64,000 nt of DNA. Origin: Ramlibacter monticola (GTDB taxonomy: Bacteria; Pseudomonadota; Gammaproteobacteria; Burkholderiales; Burkholderiaceae_C). Numbering within the stretch: position 1 is the first letter of the stretch; the number at the start of each line of letters is the position of its first letter. The translations under genes were made by a program, and so were the position numbers. The notes beneath the pieces are model-generated. The model was given only the letters and a program-made list of their open reading frames with translations, was not told the DNA's origin and ran no database searches. Below, piece by piece: positions 8,750 through 16,579 of this stretch. The stretch spans positions 1,240,001 through 1,304,000 of the forward strand of contig NZ_JAEQNE010000001.1 in assembly GCF_016722785.1 (NCBI RefSeq), given 5' to 3'.

Positions 8750-10132
8750 TCAATGCGCCGCTTCGCCGATCTGCGCGTCGGGTTTCACGCTGCGCAGCAG
8801 CGCCAGCATCTCGTTCTCGATCCGATGCATCGCCTCCGGCGTGTGGCCCTCGAAGCGCAGCACCAGCACCGGCGTCGTGTTGGAGGCCCGGATCAGGCCG
8901 AAGCCGTCGGTCCAGTCCACCCGCAGGCCGTCGATGGTGGAGACCTGCGCGTCCGGGAAGCGGGCCTTGCCCACCAGTTCGGCCACCACGCGGTGCGGCT
9001 CGCCTTCCTCGCACTTCACGTTCAGTTCCGGCGTCGAGTAGCTGGTGGGCAGCGCATTGAGCACGGCGCTCGGGTCCGGATGCCGCGACAGGATCTCCAG
9101 CAGCCGGCAACCCGCATAGGTGCCGTCGTCGAAGCCGTACCAGCGCTCCTTGAAGAAGATGTGGCCGCTCATCTCGCCGCCCAGCGGCGAGCCGAGCTCC
9201 TTCATCTTCGCCTTGATCAGCGAGTGGCCGGTCTTGTACATCACGGGCTTGCCGCCGGCCGCCGCGATGGCGGGCGCGAGCCGCTGCGTGCACTTCACGT
9301 CGAACAGGATGGACCCGCCCGGCACGCGCGACAGCACGTCCTGCGAGAACAGCATCATCTGCCGGTCCGGATAGATGTTGTTGCCCTCGCGCGTGATGAT
9401 GCCCAGGCGGTCGCCGTCGCCGTCGAAGGCCAGGCCCAGGTCGGCGCCGGTCTCCTTCAGCTTCGCGATCAGGTCACGCAGATTCTCCGGCTTGCTCGGG
9501 TCGGGGTGGTGGTTCGGGAAGTTGCCGTCCACCTCGCTGTACATCTCGATCACCTCGCAGCCGATGGCGCGGTAGATGTCCGGCGCGGAGGCGCCGGCCA
9601 CGCCGTTGCCGCAGTCCACCACGATCTTCAGCGGCCGGGCCAGCCGGATGTCGCCCTTGATGCGGTCGCGGTAGGGCGCGAGGACGTTGACGTTGCGGAT
9701 CGCGCCCTGCCGCGGCGGCTGGTCCCAGTCCTCGCTTTCGATCATGCGGCGCAGGGCCTGGATCTCGTCGCCGTAGATCGCGCGGCCGGCCAGCACCATC
9801 TTGAAGCCGTTGTAGTCCTTCGGGTTGTGGCTGCCCGTGACCTGGATCCCGCTGCTGGCGATCGTGTTGGCGGCGAAGTAGAGCATGGGCGTGGTGACCA
9901 TGCCGACGTCGATCACGTCCACGCCGGCGGCCACGAGCCCGCGCACGAGGGCGGCGCTGAGCGAGGGGCCGCTGAGGCGGCCGTCGCGGCCGACGGCGAC
10001 GGCTTGCTCGCCCTCCTTGCGGGCGATGGTGCCGAAGGCGCGGCCGAGGGCCTCGGCCACTTCCTCGGTCAGGGTCGAGGGAACGATGCCGCGGACGTCG
10101 TAAGCCTTGAAGATGCTGGGGCTGAGTTGCAT
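8750..10132 (-). CDS. Phosphomannomutase/phosphoglucomutase
   Basis: Alpha-D-phosphohexomutase of 460 residues that interconverts hexose 1- and 6-phosphates for LPS or exopolysaccharide precursors (AlgC/ManB type). The phosphoserine loop is TGSHNP with Ser101, the metal loop is FDGDGDR, and the sugar-specificity loop GGEMSGH and C-terminal phosphate loop (RASNTTPVLVLRFE) are present. Its place upstream of waaC and waaA suggests it feeds LPS core synthesis. Substrate preference between mannose and glucose phosphates is not decided by the sequence. Confidence 0.93.
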   Translation of the reverse strand: MQLSPSIFKAYDVRGIVPSTLTEEVAEALGRAFGTIARKEGEQAVAVGRDGRLSGPSLSAALVRGLVAAGVDVIDVGMVTTPMLYFAANTIASSGIQVTGSHNPKDYNGFKMVLAGRAIYGDEIQALRRMIESEDWDQPPRQGAIRNVNVLAPYRDRIKGDIRLARPLKIVVDCGNGVAGASAPDIYRAIGCEVIEMYSEVDGNFPNHHPDPSKPENLRDLIAKLKETGADLGLAFDGDGDRLGIITREGNNIYPDRQMMLFSQDVLSRVPGGSILFDVKCTQRLAPAIAAAGGKPVMYKTGHSLIKAKMKELGSPLGGEMSGHIFFKERWYGFDDGTYAGCRLLEILSRHPDPSAVLNALPTSYSTPELNVKCEEGEPHRVVAELVGKARFPDAQVSTIDGLRVDWTDGFGLIRASNTTPVLVLRFEGHTPEAMHRIENEMLALLRSVKPDAQIGEAAH

Positions 10133-10235
10133 GGGTTCTGCGTGCCTGGTTGGAATCGGGTCGGGGGCATTCTAGGGCGGCGGCCCGCGGGAACATGTCC
10201 GAAAACGGCTAGTCCGGCCCGGGGCGCTGCGTATC

Positions 10236-11831
10236 ATGGACCGCATGAACCCCGCCGAGCCCCCCCTCGATTCGGACGCCTGCTACCTGGCGCTGAAGAC
10301 GCGCGACGCGCGCTTCGACGGCTCGTTCTTCACCGGCGTCACCTCGACCGGCATCTACTGCCGGCCGGTGTGCCGCGTGCGCACGCCGCGGCGCGAGAAC
10401 TGCCGCTTCTTCGCCCTGGCGGCGCAGGCCGAGAGCGCCGGCTTCCGGCCCTGCCTGCGCTGCCGCCCCGAGCTGGCGCCGCAGGGGCTGCGCTGGTCGC
10501 TGCAGGACGCGAGCGCGACGCTGGCCCAGCAGGCCGCGCGCCTGCTCGACGAGCCCGAAGCGTGGGGCGGCGAGGTGCCTTCGGTCGATGGCCTGGCCCG
10601 CCGCCTCGGCATCAGCGACCGCCACCTGCGCCGCATTTTCGAGCTGCAGCTCGGCGTGTCGCCGCTGCAGTACCTGCAGACGCGCCGGCTGCTCAGCGCC
10701 AAGCAGCTGCTGGCGGACACGCCCATGCCCATCACGGAGGTCGCGCTGGTGAGCGGTTTCGCCAGCGTGCGCCGCTTCAACGCGGTGTTCACGGCCCACT
10801 ACGGCATGAGTCCCAACGCGCTGCGGCGCGAAGGCGCGGCGCGCGAGGCGAACTGCATCGTGCGGCTCGGCTACCGGCCGCCCTACGACGTCGCCGCGAT
10901 GCTGGGTTTCTTCCGCACGCGCGCCATCGAGGGCGTGGAGGCCGTCGGCGAGCGGCAACTGGCCCGCACGCTGGCGCTGGACGCCCACGGGCGGCGCTGG
11001 GAGGGCTGGATCAGCGCCGACTTCGACGAGGCGCAGTGCCAGGTCGTGCTGCGGGTCGGCGAGTCGCTGCACGGCGTGCTGCCGCTGCTGATCCGGCGCG
11101 TGCGGGCCGCGCTGGACCTCGATGCCGACCCGCACGCGATCAACGCCCGCCTGCACGGCAGCTTCCCCCAGGGCGACGGCCTGCGCGTCCCGGGCTCGTT
11201 GAGCGGCTACGAGCTGGCCGTGCGCGCGGTGCTCGGCCAGCAGATCACGGTGGCCGCGGCCCGCACGCTGGCGCAGCGGCTGGTGCAGCGCTTCGGCACG
11301 CCCATCGCGACGCCGCACGCGGGCCTGCGCCAGCTGTTCCCGGCCCCCGAAGTGCTGGCGGCCGCCGAAGGCGATGCGCTCGGCCAGATCGGGATCGTGC
11401 GGCAACGCCAGGCGGCAATCGTCGCCATCGCGCGGGCGGTGGCGGAAGGCCGCGTCTCGCTGCATCCGGGCGCGGACGTCGCGGCGACCACGGCGGCGCT
11501 GAAGGAGCTGCCCGGCATCGGCGACTGGACCGCGCAGTACATCGCGATGCGGGCGCTGCGCTGGCCCGATGCCTTCCCGGCCGGCGACGTCGCCCTGCAC
11601 AAGGCGCTGGGCGTGCAGCAGAGCCGGCAACCGGCGCGCGAGGCGGAGACCGCATCGCAGGCCTGGAAACCATGGCGCAGTTACGCCGTCGTGCGCGCCT
11701 GGAGCGCGCTGGAAGTCTCCCCCGCGGAGCGCCTTCGGTGCCTCCCTCTCGAGGGAGCGCCACCCGCGGCCCGGCAAAGCCGGCTCCGCGGTGGCACTGG
11801 ATCGGACCCAAACGGATTGCTGGAGAACTGA
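10236..11831 (+). CDS. Ada regulator - AlkA DNA-3-methyladenine glycosylase fusion
   Basis: Alkylation-damage regulator and base-excision enzyme in one 531-residue chain. Residues 1-80 are the Ada zinc domain with Cys42, Cys46, Cys73 and Cys76; by homology one of these accepts methyl groups from phosphotriesters and turns the protein into an activator. Residues about 95-200 are an AraC-type HTH domain (GISDRHLRRIFELQLGV). From about 205 to the end is an AlkA N-domain and HhH-GPD glycosylase with LPGIGDWTAQYIAMRAL and the catalytic-region Asp in AGDVALHKALG. The last 35 or so residues are encoded by palindromic repeat DNA and are unlikely to be functional. The next gene is ogt, one base after the stop, matching the Ada split seen in many bacteria. 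Confidence 0.92.
   Translation: MDRMNPAEPPLDSDACYLALKTRDARFDGSFFTGVTSTGIYCRPVCRVRTPRRENCRFFALAAQAESAGFRPCLRCRPELAPQGLRWSLQDASATLAQQAARLLDEPEAWGGEVPSVDGLARRLGISDRHLRRIFELQLGVSPLQYLQTRRLLSAKQLLADTPMPITEVALVSGFASVRRFNAVFTAHYGMSPNALRREGAAREANCIVRLGYRPPYDVAAMLGFFRTRAIEGVEAVGERQLARTLALDAHGRRWEGWISADFDEAQCQVVLRVGESLHGVLPLLIRRVRAALDLDADPHAINARLHGSFPQGDGLRVPGSLSGYELAVRAVLGQQITVAAARTLAQRLVQRFGTPIATPHAGLRQLFPAPEVLAAAEGDALGQIGIVRQRQAAIVAIARAVAEGRVSLHPGADVAATTAALKELPGIGDWTAQYIAMRALRWPDAFPAGDVALHKALGVQQSRQPAREAETASQAWKPWRSYAVVRAWSALEVSPAERLRCLPLEGAPPAARQSRLRGGTGSDPNGLLEN
11742..11806. repeat. Nested palindromic repeat inside the 3' end of the ada-alkA frame
   Basis: CTCCCT and AGGGAG pair around CTCG (11742-11757), followed by a second imperfect palindrome of GCCACCCGCGG against CCGCGGTGGC with an inner CCGGCAAAGCCGG hairpin. 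This is the structure of a dispersed intergenic repeat, yet it is read through as protein here. Confidence 0.55.
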
Positions 11832-11832
11832 G

Positions 11833-12327
11833 ATGAACGAAGCCATCGTCGCGTTCACGCATTACGAAAGCCCCCTGGGCACCATGCTGCTGGCCGCCAC
11901 CGATCGCGGCCTGGCCGGCGTCTGGTTCGTCGGCCAGCGCCACGGCCCCGACAACCGGGACTGGCGCGAGGACCCGCAGCACCCGGTGCTGCGGGAGGCG
12001 ATCGCGCAGCTCGCCGCCTGGTTCGCGGGCGGGCGCTCCCGCTTCGAGCTGCCGCTGGACCTGCAGGCGGGCACGCCCTTCCAGCAGGACGTGTGGAAGG
12101 CGCTGCTCGCGATCCCGCGCGGCGGCACCACCAGTTATGCGGAACTGGCGCGCCGCGTCGGCCGGCCCAGCGCCGCGCGCGCCGTGGGCGCCGCCGTCGG
12201 CCGCAACCCGCTCAGCGTCGTGGTGCCCTGCCATCGCGTGGTCGGCAGCGGCGGCGGCCTCACGGGCTATGCGGGCGGGCTGGAGCGAAAGACCGCGCTG
12301 CTGCGCCTGGAAGGGGCGATCGGTTAG
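11833..12327 (+). CDS. ogt: Methylated-DNA-[protein]-cysteine S-methyltransferase
   Basis: Suicide repair protein that removes O6-alkyl groups from guanine; 164 residues. The acceptor is Cys133 in the hallmark VPCHRVVGSGG, and the DNA-binding helix with RAVGAAVGRNP precedes it. The start ATG lies one base after the stop of the Ada-AlkA gene with GGAG just upstream, which fixes the start and indicates translational coupling and co-expression under the Ada-type activator. Confidence 0.95.
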   Translation: MNEAIVAFTHYESPLGTMLLAATDRGLAGVWFVGQRHGPDNRDWREDPQHPVLREAIAQLAAWFAGGRSRFELPLDLQAGTPFQQDVWKALLAIPRGGTTSYAELARRVGRPSAARAVGAAVGRNPLSVVVPCHRVVGSGGGLTGYAGGLERKTALLRLEGAIG

Positions 12328-12351
12328 GCTCCCGGCCCTGGTCTGCAAGTC

Positions 12352-13248
12352 ATGTCCTTCTCTTCCATCGTCGATTTCGTCGTCCTCGGGGCGATCTGGG
12401 GCTCCTCCTTCCTCTTCATGCGCTTCGCCGTGGTGGAGTTCGGTCCCCTGCCCACGGCGGCCATGCGCGTCGCCATCGCCGCCGCCTTCCTCATTCCGCT
12501 CATGCTGTGGAAGGGCCACGCGCGGGCCTTCCGCGACAACTGGCTGGCCGTGTGCCTGGTCGGCATCGTCAACTCCGCCATCCCCTTCGCCCTGTTCTCC
12601 TTCGCCCTGCTGGCGATCACGACAGGGCTGTCGGCGATCCTGAATGCGACGGTGCCGCTGTTCGGCGCGCTGGTCGCCTGGGCGTGGCTGAAGGACCGGC
12701 CCACCGGCACGCGGGTGCTGGGCCTGGGGATCGGCTTCCTCGGCGTCGCCCTCCTGGCCTGGGACGGCGCCAGCTTCAAGCCGAATGCATCCGGCATCGC
12801 CCCGGCCTGGGCGGTGCTGGCCTGCCTGGGGGCGACGGTCTGCTATGCCGTCGCGGCCAGCGCCACCCGGCGCTTCCTGAAGGGCCTGCCGCCCCTGGTG
12901 ACGGCCACCGGCAGCCAGATCGGCTCCGCGGCCGCCCTGCTGCTCCCGGCGCTCTGGGCCTGGCCGGCGGAACTGCCCGGCAGCCGCGCCTGGCTGGCCG
13001 TGGCCGTGCTGGGGCTGCTGTGCACCGGCATCGCCTACGTCCTGTACTTCCGCCTGATCGAGCAGGCCGGGCCGGCGCGCACGCTGGCGGTGACCTTCCT
13101 CGTGCCCGTCTTCGCGATCGTGTACGGCCTGCTGTTCCTCGGCGAGAAGGTCACGCCCTGGATGCTGGCCTGCGGCGCGATCGTGGTGTGCGGCACCGCC
13201 CTGTCGACAGGGCTGCTGAAGCTGCACGCGCTGCGCCCGCAGGCGTGA
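12352..13248 (+). CDS. EamA/DMT-family transporter
   Basis: Inner-membrane drug/metabolite exporter of 298 residues with about ten transmembrane helices arranged as two EamA repeats (AIWGSSFLFMRFAVVEFGP at the start of the first, ACLGATVCYAVAASATRRF at the start of the second). It begins 24 bases after ogt. The substrate cannot be predicted; family members export amino acids, purines or other metabolites. It converges with an unknown gene 18 bases further on. Confidence 0.88.
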   Translation: MSFSSIVDFVVLGAIWGSSFLFMRFAVVEFGPLPTAAMRVAIAAAFLIPLMLWKGHARAFRDNWLAVCLVGIVNSAIPFALFSFALLAITTGLSAILNATVPLFGALVAWAWLKDRPTGTRVLGLGIGFLGVALLAWDGASFKPNASGIAPAWAVLACLGATVCYAVAASATRRFLKGLPPLVTATGSQIGSAAALLLPALWAWPAELPGSRAWLAVAVLGLLCTGIAYVLYFRLIEQAGPARTLAVTFLVPVFAIVYGLLFLGEKVTPWMLACGAIVVCGTALSTGLLKLHALRPQA

Positions 13249-13266
13249 GCGGGAAGGATGGGCGGA

Positions 13267-13641
13267 TCAGAACCGCGGCAGGTCCGTGAGCCGGCGGCCG
13301 GGGCGCTCTTCCGCCGCGGCGAGCGTCTCGGTGCCTTCGGGCAGCACGTCGACCTTCACCTGAGAACCCATTTGCAGGGTGCCGCGCTCGGTGGGGAACA
13401 GGGTGACGACGGTGTCGCCCTCCACGAGGCGGTCCACCACCTCGACCAGCCGCGTGGGCGCGGGCCGAAGGTCCCATTGCTGCAGCCCGGGGTCGATCAT
13501 GCCCATCATGACTTCGGCGATCTGGCTGCCCTCCATGCGCACGGCCGTGATGCCGTACAGCACGGAAGGCACGGGGACCAGGCCGGCGGGAGGCATGGTC
13601 ATGCGCGAGGACTGCATCGATTTCTCAACCATGCGGATCAT
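13267..13641 (-). CDS. Conserved-looking hypothetical protein
   Basis: A 124-residue cytosolic protein without a recognised domain; it has no signal peptide or membrane segment. The core reads like a small beta-rich domain (VLYGITAVRMEGSQIAEVMM, then a QWDLRPAPTRLVEVVDRL segment and VKVDVLPEGTETL). Several starts are possible: a GTG at 13650 and ATGs at 13641, 13632 and 13617; I use the first ATG because a weak GAGTGGG site precedes it. Divergently placed from the next gene, with about 85 bases between. Function unknown. Confidence 0.6.
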   Translation of the reverse strand: MIRMVEKSMQSSRMTMPPAGLVPVPSVLYGITAVRMEGSQIAEVMMGMIDPGLQQWDLRPAPTRLVEVVDRLVEGDTVVTLFPTERGTLQMGSQVKVDVLPEGTETLAAAEERPGRRLTDLPRF

Positions 13642-13727
13642 TGTGGGCACCCACTCAGGCGCGACGATAAGCAGAATGCGCGTACAGGCGTGGGAGAGTA
13701 CCTACCGTTCTACACTGGCACGTTCCG

Positions 13728-14489
13728 ATGGCCGTCAGCGATCCCGCCCCCTCACCTCTCTCGCCCGCCCCGGCGCTCACGCGCGCGCACGGCCGGCGCC
13801 TGCGCGACATCTACCGTTCGGCGGGCTGGCCCTGCCAGGACGCGCTGGAGATCGACCTGCTGGCCGCCGGCCTGCTGGAAAGGGTTCGCGCGGGGGCCGG
13901 CCCCGAGACCTTGCGCGTCACCGATGCCGGGATGCGCTGGCTGGCCTCCATGCTGGTCCGCAACCGTTCGGCGCTGTCGGCGCACGAGACCCTGGTGCGG
14001 CGCGTGGCGCAGGAGATGGCGCGGGCCGGCCGGCTGGCGTGGACGGGCCTGAGCCTGCGGGCGCAGGTCGCGACCGGCGACGCGGAGCGGCCACTGCGCT
14101 GGTGCGTCGCGCGCCCCGACGTGTTCTCCATCCGGCACACCTCGGTGGAGAGCTACGTCGAGCCCATCGTCCACGAGATCAAGGTACGCCGCGCCGACCT
14201 GCTGGCGGACCTGCGGCAGGAGGCCAAGCGCGCCGCCTACCGCGATCTCGGTGAATGCTGGTACGTGCTGGGGGCGGATGCGCGCGGCCGACCGGTCGGC
14301 GAGCCCGACGAAGTGCCGGCGGGATACGGCGTGATACTCGCCGCCCCCGGAAACCGGCTCACGGTCGCCCGGCCCGCGCAACGGCCGGCACGCGCGGGGC
14401 TGCCGTTCGGTGTCTGGATGGCGCTGGCCAAGGCCACGCCCGTCGACAGCCCCGACGACGACGCCCAGGGCCTGCTGGCCGCGAACTGA
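13728..14489 (+). CDS. Hypothetical protein with a PD-(D/E)XK nuclease-like (MmcB-type) core
   Basis: A 253-residue soluble protein. The middle, around residues 125-190, reads RPDVFSI, then VHEIKVRRADLLADLRQEAK, then a Tyr/Cys-rich WYVLGAD strand. Asp followed some 20 residues later by Glu-x-Lys on a strand, then a helix with ADLLADL, is the pattern of MmcB-like PD-(D/E)XK DNA-repair proteins. This is a motif-level resemblance only. The N-terminal 120 residues look like a winged-helix fold (RVTDAGMRWLASMLV). It stands alone between an opposing unknown gene and the tiny-ORF group. Confidence 0.65.
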   Translation: MAVSDPAPSPLSPAPALTRAHGRRLRDIYRSAGWPCQDALEIDLLAAGLLERVRAGAGPETLRVTDAGMRWLASMLVRNRSALSAHETLVRRVAQEMARAGRLAWTGLSLRAQVATGDAERPLRWCVARPDVFSIRHTSVESYVEPIVHEIKVRRADLLADLRQEAKRAAYRDLGECWYVLGADARGRPVGEPDEVPAGYGVILAAPGNRLTVARPAQRPARAGLPFGVWMALAKATPVDSPDDDAQGLLAAN

Positions 14490-14491
14490 GG

Positions 14492-14641
14492 CTATTGCTT
14501 CGGGTGCTCCGACTTGCCCGGTTCGCCGGGAGTCTTCACGCGGCCCTTTTCCGGGTCGATCGGCGGGGCGGTCGGCTCGGGGTTGGCCGGCTTGGGGGCG
14601 TCGACCGGCGCCGGCGGCGGCGTCGGTGCATTCCAGTTCAT
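14492..14641 (-). CDS. Small Pro-rich protein (49 aa), last of four in a row
   Basis: Starts MNWNAPTPPPAPVDAPKP and ends KSEHPKQ; about one third proline, no cysteine, no membrane segment. Its ATG overlaps the stop of the preceding small ORF (ATGA), the main reason to believe it is translated. Unknown function; probably disordered. Confidence 0.5.
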   Translation of the reverse strand: MNWNAPTPPPAPVDAPKPANPEPTAPPIDPEKGRVKTPGEPGKSEHPKQ

Positions 14642-14814
14642 TCCCGTTCCGGGCTGCGCAGCGGGCGCTCCTCACGCGCGGTGTTGCGGTCGGTCACCGC
14701 GCTCGCGCTGTCGCCGGTCGGGATGTCCTCCTCGGCGGGGGTGAATTCGGGCTCCTCGTGCTCGAGCCCCGGCGCCGGCGGGGTGACACCCATGGGCGTG
14801 CGGATGTAAGGCAT
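14638..14814 (-). CDS. Small acidic Pro/Glu-rich protein (58 aa)
   Basis: Starts MPYIRTPMGVTPPAPG and continues with an acidic stretch (EHEEPEFTPAEEDIPTGD). An AGGAG ribosome site sits seven bases upstream of the ATG, and the stop overlaps the next start. No recognised domain. Confidence 0.55.
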   Translation of the reverse strand: MPYIRTPMGVTPPAPGLEHEEPEFTPAEEDIPTGDSASAVTDRNTAREERPLRSPERE

Positions 14815-14837
14815 CGTGACTCCTGCGTTGTTCGAGT

Positions 14838-15008
14838 TCAGATCTTGGGTTTCTTCACCCCCGGATCCTCCGGCTCCGCAGGGGGCAGGGCCTGCCCGAA
14901 CTCCGGCTCGACCGGGAGCTGCGACGGATTCGACGGCGCTTCGCCCGGCGTTTCGCTGGGATACGGCTCCGGCTCGACCGGATGGGTGGGGATGGTGGAA
15001 GGGTTCAT
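14838..15008 (-). CDS. Small Pro/Glu-rich protein (56 aa)
   Basis: Starts MNPSTIPTHPVEPEPYP, contains two VEPE elements and ends KKPKI. Its start lies 3 bases after the stop of the upstream small ORF, consistent with coupled translation. Unknown function. Confidence 0.5.
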   Translation of the reverse strand: MNPSTIPTHPVEPEPYPSETPGEAPSNPSQLPVEPEFGQALPPAEPEDPGVKKPKI

Positions 15009-15011
15009 GGC

Positions 15012-15176
15012 TCAGAAGGGGCTCTTGGAGCCGAGCGCCGGCTCCGGCGATGCCGCCGGTTCCGCCTCGGCTACCGGCGGGCCCTCCGCCGACGGCGGCG
15101 GGGAAAATCCGTCCTCCAGGCTCTCCAGCAGGGGTTCCCCTGCGCGGAGGCTGGGATCGATGTCGTCAAGACGCAT
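15012..15176 (-). CDS. Small acidic protein (54 aa), first of four in a row
   Basis: Starts MRLDDIDPSLRAGEPLLESL and ends with an Ala/Pro/Glu tail. A longer in-frame start exists at 15257, but an AAGGAG site 7 bases before the ATG at 15176 decides for the short form. It leads a run of four tiny minus-strand ORFs (down to 14492), all hydrophilic and Pro/Glu-rich. Confidence 0.55.
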   Translation of the reverse strand: MRLDDIDPSLRAGEPLLESLEDGFSPPPSAEGPPVAEAEPAASPEPALGSKSPF

Positions 15177-15268
15177 GCGAAGCTCCTTGGCAGCATCGTG
15201 CGCCGACGGGCGGCACGCGGCCTTCGGAGGCGCGGCCGACCGCCTGTAGTCGGGCACCGCGGCGACCG

Positions 15269-15625
15269 TCAGTGCTTTTCGTCGCCGAGGCGCTGCGCCT
15301 CGCGCCGCATCACCGCGCTGGGCTCGTGCGTGAACGGCAGCCTTGGCAGGCCGATGAGCGCCTGCAGGCGCGCATGGGCACGGTCCATGTCCGCGCCGAT
15401 CATGGCCAGCCCCACCTCGTGGGTCGGTTCGTTCTGCGCCATGTCCAGGTAGGCGTTGCGCAGCCGCTGGTAGTCGGCATCCGCGCGCGCCACCTCGTCC
15501 TGCAAGGCGAGCACCTTGGCGTATTCGGCCCGGCTGTAGCGCGCGGGCTTCTTGTCCGGGGCCCGGCCCGGACGGTCGTCGTCGTTCGCATGGGCCCTGG
15601 CGTGCGGCCCGCTTCTCTTGCTCAT
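15269..15625 (-). CDS. Hypothetical protein, helical (118 aa)
   Basis: Basic N-terminus (MSKRSGPHARAHANDD) followed by a helical, charged body (RAEYAKVLALQDEVARADADYQRL) and a C-terminal RREAQRLGDEKH. No signal peptide. The frame is open much further upstream but the upper part is antisense to the racemase-like gene, so I start at the ATG at 15625; no clear ribosome site supports it. Function unknown. Confidence 0.5.
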   Translation of the reverse strand: MSKRSGPHARAHANDDDRPGRAPDKKPARYSRAEYAKVLALQDEVARADADYQRLRNAYLDMAQNEPTHEVGLAMIGADMDRAHARLQALIGLPRLPFTHEPSAVMRREAQRLGDEKH

Positions 15626-15898
15626 GTGAGAGATGCTAGGAACTAACGCACGCCGGCGCTGTAGGACGGGACGCGCTTTGCATCCGCTTGCACCTGCCAG
15701 CGCGGAGGATTCACGCCGGCGGCTGCCCAAAGGAGGCGTGGCCGCGCCGCAGCCTTTGCCTGGCATGCGCGCGAGGGGCACCCATGACGCTCGTCGACCC
15801 GCCTGGCTATTCCGCGGCGAGTGCCGCCATCGGGACGGCCTGAAACCTGCGGGTTCACGCGCATGCCCGGCGCGCGCCGCGCCGATAGCATGCGGCGG
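15626..15898. other. Intergenic region without recognisable feature
   Basis: 273 bases between the divergent hypothetical and racemase-like genes. It must hold promoters for both, but I see no convincing -35/-10 pair, sigma-54 element or palindrome. A 19-codon ORF at 15784 is too short to support. Confidence 0.4.
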
Positions 15899-16579
15899 AT
15901 GTCCGCCGCGCCCCGCATCGCCCTGATCCACGCCACCCCGCTGGCGATGGAGCCGATCCAGGCCGCCATCCAGCGGCACTGGCCCCAGGTGCGCGCGATG
16001 AACCTGCTCGATGACAGCCTGTCGCACGACCGGGCCCAGGCCGGGCGCCTCACCGCGGACCTGGTCCGCCGCTTCGAGGACCTGGCGCGTTACGCGCAGC
16101 ATGCCGGCGCCAACGGCATCCTGTTCACCTGTTCCGCCTTCGGACCCGCCATCGAGGCGGCGGGCCGCGCCACCAAGCTGCCCACGTTGAAGCCGAACGA
16201 AGCGATGTTCGAGCAGGCGCTGGCCCTCGCGCCCGGCCGCCGGCCCCTGCACCTGGGCCTGGTCGCGACCTTCCAGGCCTCGCTGCCGTCCATGACCGAG
16301 GAGCTGCAGGACACCGCGCGCCGGCGCGGGATCGCCATCGACCTGCGCACGGTGTTCGTGCCGGAAGCGATGGACGATCTCGCGCAGGGCCGACCGGCCG
16401 AGCACCACCGCAAGGTCGCGGCGGCGGCGCGCGCGCTGGAGGCTTGCGACGCCGTGATGCTGGCGCAGTTCTCGATGGCCGCCGCCCTGCCCATCGTGCA
16501 GGCGGAACTGCCCTGCCCCGTCCTCAGCAGCCCCGATTGCGCCGTGCGCGCCCTGATGCAGAGAATGACCCATGCCTGA
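15899..16579 (+). CDS. Asp/Glu racemase-superfamily protein (one catalytic Cys)
   Basis: A 226-residue cytosolic protein of the aspartate/glutamate/hydantoin racemase fold. The first catalytic position is present in ILFTCSAFGPAIEAA, but the second, usually GCT or GCx, is replaced by MLAQFSMAAALP. With only one of the two cysteines it is probably not a two-base racemase; a decarboxylase or isomerase of the superfamily is more likely. I chose the ATG at 15899, which gives the standard strand-1 start (APRIALIHATP). It overlaps the next gene by 8 bases, so it acts in the same pathway as the Ldh-type oxidoreductase and the Bug protein. Confidence 0.75.
   Translation: MSAAPRIALIHATPLAMEPIQAAIQRHWPQVRAMNLLDDSLSHDRAQAGRLTADLVRRFEDLARYAQHAGANGILFTCSAFGPAIEAAGRATKLPTLKPNEAMFEQALALAPGRRPLHLGLVATFQASLPSMTEELQDTARRRGIAIDLRTVFVPEAMDDLAQGRPAEHHRKVAAAARALEACDAVMLAQFSMAAALPIVQAELPCPVLSSPDCAVRALMQRMTHA

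Noticed and set aside
15784..15843. A 19-codon ORF upstream of the racemase-like gene
   Set aside because: Very short, no ribosome site, no coupling to a neighbour.
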